Below, piece after piece: positions 1 through 5,066 of a stretch of DNA of 6,757 nucleotides. Under the pieces are notes generated by a model. It had not been told where the DNA came from. It was given only the letters and a program-made list of their open reading frames with translations, and did not search any database. The position numbers and the translations under genes are program-made. The DNA is from Chloroflexota bacterium (lineage in GTDB: Bacteria; Chloroflexota; Dehalococcoidia; SZUA-161): the NCBI GenBank assembly GCA_003229915.1, contig QIGA01000053.1, positions 1-6,757 of the forward strand, in the 5' to 3' direction. The first letter of the stretch is position 1; the number at the start of each line of letters is the position of its first letter.

Positions 1-33
1 ACGGGTTACGGGTGGGGTTCATAGCGCCCTCAT

Positions 34-66
34 CCTTCGACTGGCTCAGGGTACCTCGCAGTGACA
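34..66. repeat. Possible remnant of small dispersed repeats
   Basis: Bases 34-50 read CCTTCGACTGGCTCAGG and bases 54-66 read CCTCGCAGTGACA, whose reverse complement is TGTCACTGCGAGG. Both resemble, from memory, short motifs scattered through intergenic regions of many environmental bacterial genomes (the CCTTCGAC-n-GGCTCAGG type and the GTCATTGCGAGG type). Only one copy of each is in the window, so repetition cannot be shown here. A short imperfect direct repeat (ACGGGTT/ACGGGTG) lies at 1-14. Bases 1-122 otherwise hold no supported gene. Confidence 0.35.
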
Positions 67-122
67 TAGAGAATGCATACTAACATGGTTTTGAATCGCT
101 ATTTCGGGGCCATGGGAGAGCT

Positions 123-151
123 TTGACAAAAGGGCGATTTTATGCTATTTA
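123..151 (+). promoter_or_regulatory. Candidate pyrG promoter (TTGACA, 17 bp, extended -10)
   Basis: A perfect -35 hexamer, TTGACA, lies at 123-128. After a 17-bp spacer comes TATTTA at 146-151, a poor -10 match (3 of 6) preceded by TGC at 143-145, giving an extended -10. The predicted start is near A158, only about 13 nt before the pyrG ATG, which would place it inside the purine-rich AGGGAG (154-159). The perfect -35 and exact spacing support the call; the weak -10 lowers confidence. Confidence 0.5.
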
Positions 152-170
152 AAAGGGAGCAAGAAGATTG

Positions 171-1817
171 ATGGCAAAGTATATCTTCGTCACCGGCGGC
201 GTGGTTAGCTCGATAGGTAAAGGAATCGTCGCCGCTTCCATCGGCAGGCTGCTCAAAAGCTACAACATAAGTGTCACAGCACAGAAGCTAGACCCTTACC
301 TCAACGTCGACTCCGGAACCATGTCTCCCTTCCAGCATGGGGAGGTATTCGTCACTGAAGACGGCGCTGAAACCGACCTGGACCTCGGTCACTATGAGCG
401 TTTCATGGATACCAGCCTGACCAGCGCTTCCAGCGTTACCACAGGTCAGATATACAACGCCGTTATAGCCAAAGAGAGACGAGGAGATTTTCTGGGAGGC
501 ACTATTCAGGTGGTGCCCCATGTCACCACTGAGATAAAGAAACGCATCCGCGAAGTAGCCGATCTGAGCCAGGCAGAGGTAGTAATTGTGGAAGTCGGGG
601 GCACGGTAGGAGATATCGAGGGCCAGCCCTTCCTGGAGGCTATCCGGCAGATGCGAAATGACGTAGGACGGGATAACGTCCTCTACATCCATGTCACGCT
701 TCTTCCGTTGATCGCACCGACTGGCGAGCTCAAGACCAAACCTACTCAGCACAGCGTCAAGGAACTGCGCAGCATAGGAATCCAACCTGATATCATTGTC
801 TGCCGGAGCGACCACTCTGTCTCCGATGAAATCAAGGGTAAAATCGCCTTGTTCTGTGACGTAGAGAGGCGCGCTGTCGTTCCCCTTCCCACAATGCCCT
901 CCATCTACGAGGTGCCCCTCACTCTGAATGAGGCTGGACTGGGGAAAATCATTATCGATCGGCTAAAGTTGCCGGCGGCAGAGCAGGACCTGGATGAATG
1001 GCGCAAGTTGATAGAGAGGATGAAAAAGCCCAAGGAGCCTATATCCATTGCCCTTGTGGGCAAATACGTGAAACTGCAGGATGCTTACCTATCCGTGAAA
1101 GAAGCATTGCACCACGCCGCCCTCTACCACGACCGCGATGTGGAGATAGTCTGGATCGAGTCGGAGGAATTGGAAGAGAATGGAGCTGAAGCCCTGTTGC
1201 GCGCGGCAAACGGGATTGTGGTGCCCGGGGGATTTGGCTATCGCGGCATCGAGGGGAAAGTGAAAGCAGCTCGATATGCCCGTGAGAACGGTGTGCCTTA
1301 TCTGGGACTATGCCTGGGTATGCACATCATGGTCATCGAATATGCGCGCCATGTATTGAACTCAGGCAAACCCAACTCCAGGGAATTTGACGAGGATACC
1401 CCCTACCCCGTGATTGACCTCCTCCCCGAGCAGCAGGAGCTCAAGGAAAAAGGGGGTACCATGCGCTTGGGACTGTACCCCTGCCAGTTAATGCCGAATA
1501 CTCATGCTGCTGCTGCCTACGGTGCTCCCTCGGTCCGTGAGCGCCATCGCCACCGCTTTGAGTTCAATAACGAATACAGGGAGGTTCTGAACAAAGCAGG
1601 GCTTATCCCTAGCGGTCTTTCACCAGACGGCAAACTGGTGGAGATAAGCGAAATTGCCGACCACCCCTGGATGGTGGGGACCCAGTTTCATCCGGAATTC
1701 GCCTCCCGTCCCAACCGGCCTCACCCCCTCTTTCGTGAGTTCGTGGGAATGGCTAAGAGAACATTGAGAGTAGGCGATCAACGTCCTTTACCCCTCGAAT
1801 CGAATGTAAACAACTAA
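171..1817 (+). CDS. pyrG: CTP synthase (glutamine-hydrolysing)
   Basis: Converts UTP to CTP using ATP and ammonia released from glutamine; this is the last step of de novo pyrimidine nucleotide synthesis, in the cytosol. The 548 residues match the family length (about 535-550). The N-terminal synthetase domain (about 1-270) has the P-loop GGVVSSIGKG at 9-18, the QKLDPYLNVDSGT block, GGTVGDIEG with metal-binding E150, and KTKPTQHSVKELRSIG. The C-terminal class I amidotransferase domain (about 290-540) has the nucleophile C381 in GLCLGM, E405, RHRHR at 458-462 and the H507-P-E509 pair completing the triad. The residue after GLCLGM is His385 where Gln is nearly universal. I chose ATG at 171 (MAKYIFVTGG, the usual family start). 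A TTG at 168 adds one residue and sits at better spacing (8 against 11 nt) from AGGGAG at 154-159, so it cannot be excluded. Confidence 0.98.
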   Translation: MAKYIFVTGGVVSSIGKGIVAASIGRLLKSYNISVTAQKLDPYLNVDSGTMSPFQHGEVFVTEDGAETDLDLGHYERFMDTSLTSASSVTTGQIYNAVIAKERRGDFLGGTIQVVPHVTTEIKKRIREVADLSQAEVVIVEVGGTVGDIEGQPFLEAIRQMRNDVGRDNVLYIHVTLLPLIAPTGELKTKPTQHSVKELRSIGIQPDIIVCRSDHSVSDEIKGKIALFCDVERRAVVPLPTMPSIYEVPLTLNEAGLGKIIIDRLKLPAAEQDLDEWRKLIERMKKPKEPISIALVGKYVKLQDAYLSVKEALHHAALYHDRDVEIVWIESEELEENGAEALLRAANGIVVPGGFGYRGIEGKVKAARYARENGVPYLGLCLGMHIMVIEYARHVLNSGKPNSREFDEDTPYPVIDLLPEQQELKEKGGTMRLGLYPCQLMPNTHAAAAYGAPSVRERHRHRFEFNNEYREVLNKAGLIPSGLSPDGKLVEISEIADHPWMVGTQFHPEFASRPNRPHPLFREFVGMAKRTLRVGDQRPLPLESNVNN

Positions 1818-1833
1818 CTATCCGCGATCTCTA

Positions 1834-1862
1834 TAGACAAAATCATCGACATGTGATATATT
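1834..1862 (+). promoter_or_regulatory. Candidate transaldolase promoter with near-leaderless start
   Basis: TAGACA (1834-1839, 5 of 6 to the -35 consensus) is followed after exactly 17 bp by TATATT (1857-1862, 5 of 6 to the -10 consensus). TGA at 1854-1856 makes an extended -10. The expected transcription start, about 7 nt downstream near A1869, is only about 6 nt before the ATG at 1875. This is the best overall promoter match in the window together with that of proB. It suggests the gene is transcribed separately from pyrG. Confidence 0.65.
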
Positions 1863-1874
1863 TGGGTAAGCCGA

Positions 1875-2525
1875 ATGCGTATCTTCCTCGATACCGCCAA
1901 CACCAGTGAGATTCGCCAAGCTGCCAGATTAGGTGTAATTAGTGGAATCACCACTAATCCCTCCTTGATAGCCAAAGAAAAACGAGAGGATATGAAGTCG
2001 GTTATCGAGGAAATCGCTTCCATCATTGATGGGCCTATTAGCGCCGAGGTGCTCAGCCTCGAACCGAAGGCTATGATTCAGGAGGCAAGAGAGGTCTCCT
2101 CATGGTCTGCCAATGTAGTAGTCAAGATCCCGATGTCAGAAGGTGGGTTGGAAGCCATCTCGGTTCTCTCCAGGGAGGGCATTAAAACCAACCTGACTCT
2201 TTGTTTTTCTCTTAACCAGGCATTGCTAGGCACGATCGCTGGAGCAACCTACGTCAGCCCGTTTGTAGGCAGACTTGATGATATCAGCCACGATGGTATG
2301 CAACTTGTTTCCGATATTGTGAAGGTGTTCGATCACTACAAGATGCCGACCCAGGTGCTTGCAGCCAGCATCCGCCATCCATTGCACGTTGTCATTGCTG
2401 CCAAGGCGGGAGCAGACATCGCAACTATACCCTATAATGTGCTCAAGCAAATGATCAAACACCCACTCACCGATATCGGGATAACCCGCTTCACCGAGGA
2501 TTGGCAGAGTATCCAGAAGTTATAG
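1875..2525 (+). CDS. tal: Small transaldolase of the FSA/TalC family (often annotated fructose-6-phosphate aldolase, fsa)
   Basis: A class I aldolase barrel of 216 residues, the typical length of the small FSA/TalC type. It probably transfers dihydroxyacetone units between sugar phosphates in the non-oxidative pentose phosphate pathway, in the cytosol. Visible landmarks are D6 in FLDTAN, N28 in TTNPSL, the Schiff-base lysine K84 in VVKIPM, TNLTLCFSLNQAL, SPFVGRLDD, AASIRHP and KHPLTD near the end. Two positions that separate true transaldolases from fructose-6-phosphate aldolases are the transaldolase type: E58 (Gln59 in E. coli FsaA) and F130 (Tyr131 in FsaA). I therefore prefer transaldolase activity, as for B. 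subtilis Tal (YwjH), although automated pipelines may call it fsa. The start at 1875 gives the conserved MRIFLDTAN N-terminus. No Shine-Dalgarno sequence is visible before it (GGGTAAGCCGA only). Confidence 0.93.
   Translation: MRIFLDTANTSEIRQAARLGVISGITTNPSLIAKEKREDMKSVIEEIASIIDGPISAEVLSLEPKAMIQEAREVSSWSANVVVKIPMSEGGLEAISVLSREGIKTNLTLCFSLNQALLGTIAGATYVSPFVGRLDDISHDGMQLVSDIVKVFDHYKMPTQVLAASIRHPLHVVIAAKAGADIATIPYNVLKQMIKHPLTDIGITRFTEDWQSIQKL
1938..1958 (+). repeat. Perfect 8-bp inverted repeat inside the transaldolase gene
   Basis: ATTAGTGG (1938-1945) and CCACTAAT (1951-1958) are perfect inverted copies around a 5-nt loop, AATCA. An overlapping alternative pairs GATTAG (1927-1932) with CTAATC (1954-1959). 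The hairpin lies about 63-83 nt into the gene, over the codons for the ISGITTNP catalytic loop. No T-tract follows, so it is not a terminator. It may be a chance product of codon choice. Confidence 0.4.
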
Positions 2526-2551
2526 GCCACAGCCCACGAACCGTAACACCG

Positions 2552-2580
2552 TTGAGGCTTTCCCTACCAAACTGTGTAAT
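2552..2580 (+). promoter_or_regulatory. Candidate rho promoter
   Basis: TTGAGG (2552-2557, 4 of 6) is followed by a 17-bp spacer and TGTAAT (2575-2580, 5 of 6). The predicted start is near A2587, about 13 nt before the rho ATG at 2600. That would leave ACGGAG (2587-2592) at the very 5' end of the message as the ribosome binding site, spaced 7 nt from the ATG. The match is moderate. No long leader of the kind used for rho autoregulation in E. coli would exist if this start is correct. Confidence 0.45.
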
Positions 2581-2599
2581 CTAATCACGGAGTAAGACT

Positions 2600-3862
2600 A
2601 TGAATATCACCGAGCTTGAGACCAAAACCAGAGAAGAACTCCTGGCCCACGCCAAGGAAATCGGAATCACTGGCATCAGCACTATGAAGAAAGAGGGCCT
2701 CGTTATGCGATTGCTTCAGGCAAACGCTGAACAACAAGGCTATACCTTCAGAGGCGGTATCCTGGAGATCATGGCTGAGGGCTACGGGTTTCTGCGCCAA
2801 GCCAGCCTTCGCCTCGATTTTAACGACATCTATGTTTCCCAATCGCAAATACGCCGCTTCTCCTTGCGCACCGGAGACGTGGTCAGCGGACAAGTAAGGC
2901 TGCCGAAGGATGGCGAAAAGTATCACAGTCTGCTTCGCGTGGAAACGGTCAACAATCTTGATCCAGAGGCAGCCAAAAGCAGGCCTTTCTTCGATCGACA
3001 AACCCCTGTTTTCCCCGACAGCCTGATCAACCTGGAGACCACCGCCAAGAATCTAGCTGCCCGATTGATCAATTTAATATCTCCCATCGGGCGTGGCCAG
3101 CGAGGATTGATTGTCTCCCCACCCAAGGCCGGAAAGACTATACTCCTAAAGCACATCGCTAATGGCATCATAACCAATTACGACGACATCCACCTTATGG
3201 TCTGCCTCATTGGAGAGCGCCCCGAAGAAGTGACAGACTGGAAAAAGTCAGTTGAGGCCGAGGTGATTGCCTCAACTTTCGACGAGCCAGTGGAAGAACA
3301 CACAAGGGTAGCTGAGGTAGCGCTCGAACGTGCTAAAAGGTTAGTCGAACTGGGAGCCGACGTGGTAATTCTGCTCGACAGTATCACCAGACTCACGCGT
3401 GCATATAATCTTGAGATGCCCTCCAGCGGCCGTACTCTTTCCGGAGGCGTTGACCCCGCTGCCCTGTATTCACCAAAGAGATTCTTTGGCTCAGCCCGAA
3501 ACATGGAAGAGGGCGGAAGCTTAACGGTCATCGCTACCTGCCTAGTCGACACTGGCAGCAGGATGGACGAAGTTATCTACGAGGAGTTTAAAGGCACCGG
3601 AAATATGGAACTCCATCTTGACCGCAAACTCGCGGAGCGCAGGATCTTCCCTGCTATAGATATCCAGCGCAGCGGTACCAGGAAGGAGGAATTACTCCTC
3701 GACGAGAACGCTCTGAGGCAAATATGGGTATTGCGGCGAATGGCCAGCTTGGTCAATGCCAACTCTATGAGCTCCACCGAGGTCACGGAGAAGATACTGG
3801 AGAGGTTAGCCAAGACCTCATCAAACGCCGAGTTCCTCGCTACGCTTGCCAAGGACTCCTGA
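2600..3862 (+). CDS. rho: Transcription termination factor Rho
   Basis: Homohexameric RNA-dependent ATPase and helicase that ends untranslated transcripts. The 420 residues are close to E. coli Rho (419) with no N-terminal insertion. Order: helical N-terminal segment (about 1-48, MNITELETKTREELL...); OSB/cold-shock-like RNA-binding domain (about 52-118, with GYGFLR, DIYVSQSQIRRF and LRTGD); RecA-type ATPase (about 155-410) with Walker A PPKAGKT ending at K179-T180, catalytic E206-R207 in GERPEE, Walker B ILLDSITRL with D260, Q-loop around PSSGRTLSGG (278-279 are R-T where E. coli has K283-V284), and R-loop EEFKGTGNMELHL. The residue before the catalytic Glu is Gly205 (Asp210 in E. coli) and residue 214 is Trp (Met219 in E. 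coli). All residues essential for ATP turnover look intact. It starts 74 nt after the transaldolase stop, with ACGGAG 7 nt before the ATG. Confidence 0.98.
   Translation: MNITELETKTREELLAHAKEIGITGISTMKKEGLVMRLLQANAEQQGYTFRGGILEIMAEGYGFLRQASLRLDFNDIYVSQSQIRRFSLRTGDVVSGQVRLPKDGEKYHSLLRVETVNNLDPEAAKSRPFFDRQTPVFPDSLINLETTAKNLAARLINLISPIGRGQRGLIVSPPKAGKTILLKHIANGIITNYDDIHLMVCLIGERPEEVTDWKKSVEAEVIASTFDEPVEEHTRVAEVALERAKRLVELGADVVILLDSITRLTRAYNLEMPSSGRTLSGGVDPAALYSPKRFFGSARNMEEGGSLTVIATCLVDTGSRMDEVIYEEFKGTGNMELHLDRKLAERRIFPAIDIQRSGTRKEELLLDENALRQIWVLRRMASLVNANSMSSTEVTEKILERLAKTSSNAEFLATLAKDS
3250..3277 (+). repeat. Perfect 9-bp inverted repeat inside rho
   Basis: AGTTGAGGC (3250-3258) and GCCTCAACT (3269-3277) form a perfect 9-bp stem with a 10-nt loop, followed by only two further T residues (3278-3279) and then C. 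It falls in the codons just after the GERPEEVTDW segment. The following U-run is too short for a normal intrinsic terminator. A structured mRNA element or chance are both possible. Confidence 0.45.
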
Positions 3863-3887
3863 CCCATCACGAGCAAATCAACCTCAG

Positions 3888-3919
3888 TCGTTGCTCCCTC
3901 TTTACCTCGTTGCTATAAT
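3888..3919 (+). promoter_or_regulatory. Candidate proBA promoter with direct repeats over -35 and -10
   Basis: The -10 is a perfect TATAAT (3914-3919) preceded by TGC (3911-3913), a full extended -10. Exactly 17 bp upstream is TTGCTC (3891-3896), a 3-of-6 match to the -35. The 8-mer TCGTTGCT occurs twice, at 3888-3895 and 3907-3914, 19 bp apart, overlapping the -35 and the extended -10 respectively. GAGCAA at 3871-3876 is an inverted copy of TTGCTC. The predicted start near C3926 lies just after the AGGAG at 3921-3925, leaving a leader of about 9 nt. Confidence 0.65.
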
Positions 3920-3934
3920 TAGGAGCGAGTCTCC

Positions 3935-5047
3935 ATGAGTTATCACCGCGTTTTGATCAAATTGGGTACCAATCTGCTCACCGGGGGCAGCGAGCGCCTC
4001 AATCTCGAGGTAATGTCTTCCCTGGTAGGGCAAATGGCCAAGTTACACAAACAAGGCTTGGAGGTAATCGTTGTCTCGTCGGGAGCAATCGCCGCGGGCA
4101 GGCAACATCTGGGGCTTGTCAAGGAGCGTAAAGACATACCCTTCAAGCAGGTGCTGGCAGCGGTTGGACAAAGTCGCCTCATGGATGCCTATGACCAGTT
4201 ATTCGGCTGGCATGAGATCACCATAGCTCAGACCTTGCTCACAAGAAGCGATCTAACCGGCCGTCTCAGCTACCTCAATGCGCGCAACACTTTGCTGGCG
4301 CTCCTGGAACTCCACGTCATACCTATCGTTAATGAGAACGACGTAGTGGCCATCGACGAGATTCAAGAGGCCAAATTCGGTGATAATGATAACCTGTCCG
4401 CCATGGTAGCCAGCCTGGTCGACGCTGACCTTTTGATGTTGCTCACTGATACCGTTGGCCTTTGCAACGCTGACCCCAACAAGAACCAAAACACTCAACT
4501 TATCAAACGTGTTGACAGAATTGATGAATCCATCGTAGACCTAGCTAGCGCAAGTTGTGGCAACCAGGGCACCGGAGGCATGATGACCAAGATCGAGGCG
4601 ACAAAGCTGGCTACGGCTTCAGGGGTCGCGGTAGTGATTGCCGATGGACGAGAGCGTGATGTCGTGATCAGGTTAGCTGCCGGTGAAGAAATCGGCACCT
4701 ATTTTCAGCCCACCACATCCAAACTCGAAAGCCGCAAGCGCTGGCTACTGAGCCGGACCTCTAAAGGAAGTATTTACATCGACCGCGGCGCGGTAGCAGC
4801 GCTACGAGAGCAAAACAAGAGCCTGCTCCCCGCAGGAATCACCCGGATCAGCGGTAGATTCGAACGAGGGGGCATTGTAGATATCATGGACGATGAAAAG
4901 GGAATGGGTATCGCCTGCGGCATCTCGAATTACAGCTCAGATGACATAGCCATTATCAAGGGGGCTCACTCCAATAGGATTATGGAGCTTCTGGGCTATG
5001 AGTACGGAGCCGAGGTGATGCACCGCGATAACCTGGTTATGCTCTAG
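3935..5047 (+). CDS. proB: Glutamate 5-kinase with C-terminal PUA domain
   Basis: Phosphorylates L-glutamate to gamma-glutamyl phosphate, the first committed step of proline synthesis; normally feedback-inhibited by proline. The 370 residues match the long form of the family (E. coli 367). The amino-acid kinase domain (about 1-260) begins with K9 in IKLGTN, continues with VVSSGAIAAGR, AAVGQSRLMD, LLTRSDL, NENDVV, the substrate-binding GDNDNLSA (149-156), LLTDTVGL and GTGGMMTK ending at K219. The PUA domain (about 275-368) shows RKRW, SLLPAGI, FERGG and LGYEYG near the end. The ATG at 3935 is preceded by AGGAG (3921-3925) at 9 nt, but the promoter call would put that motif at or before the transcript start. 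A short GGAG/CTCC pairing (3922-3925 with 3931-3934) could partly hide the site; it is only 4 bp. proA follows 19 nt later. Confidence 0.98.
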   Translation: MSYHRVLIKLGTNLLTGGSERLNLEVMSSLVGQMAKLHKQGLEVIVVSSGAIAAGRQHLGLVKERKDIPFKQVLAAVGQSRLMDAYDQLFGWHEITIAQTLLTRSDLTGRLSYLNARNTLLALLELHVIPIVNENDVVAIDEIQEAKFGDNDNLSAMVASLVDADLLMLLTDTVGLCNADPNKNQNTQLIKRVDRIDESIVDLASASCGNQGTGGMMTKIEATKLATASGVAVVIADGRERDVVIRLAAGEEIGTYFQPTTSKLESRKRWLLSRTSKGSIYIDRGAVAALREQNKSLLPAGITRISGRFERGGIVDIMDDEKGMGIACGISNYSSDDIAIIKGAHSNRIMELLGYEYGAEVMHRDNLVML

Positions 5048-5066
5048 ATGTCGAAAGGAGCAAGAA

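Noticed and set aside
123..170. CTP-sensing control of pyrG by slippage at a GGG start, as in Bacillus
   Set aside because: The start region reads AAAAGGGAGC, not GGGC, and no terminator hairpin with a pyrimidine-rich partner lies between the promoter and the ATG, so the known mechanism has no room.
288..815. Open frame of 175 codons on the - strand within pyrG, and several shorter antisense frames in rho, proB and proA
   Set aside because: They lie wholly opposite well-identified conserved genes, show no recognisable domains and have the low-complexity composition expected of shadow frames.
998..1189. 63-codon + strand frame overlapping pyrG
   Set aside because: It is a different frame across conserved CTP synthase sequence, has no ribosome binding site and no recognisable content.
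2526..2599. Intrinsic terminator between tal and rho
   Set aside because: I found no stem of six or more pairs followed by a T-run in this gap; termination there, if any, must be by another route or absent.
5048..5066. ATG at 5048 immediately after the proB stop as a gene start
   Set aside because: It is out of frame with proA and has no partner ribosome binding site; the ATG at 5067 has AAAGGAG at ideal spacing and gives the conserved ProA.
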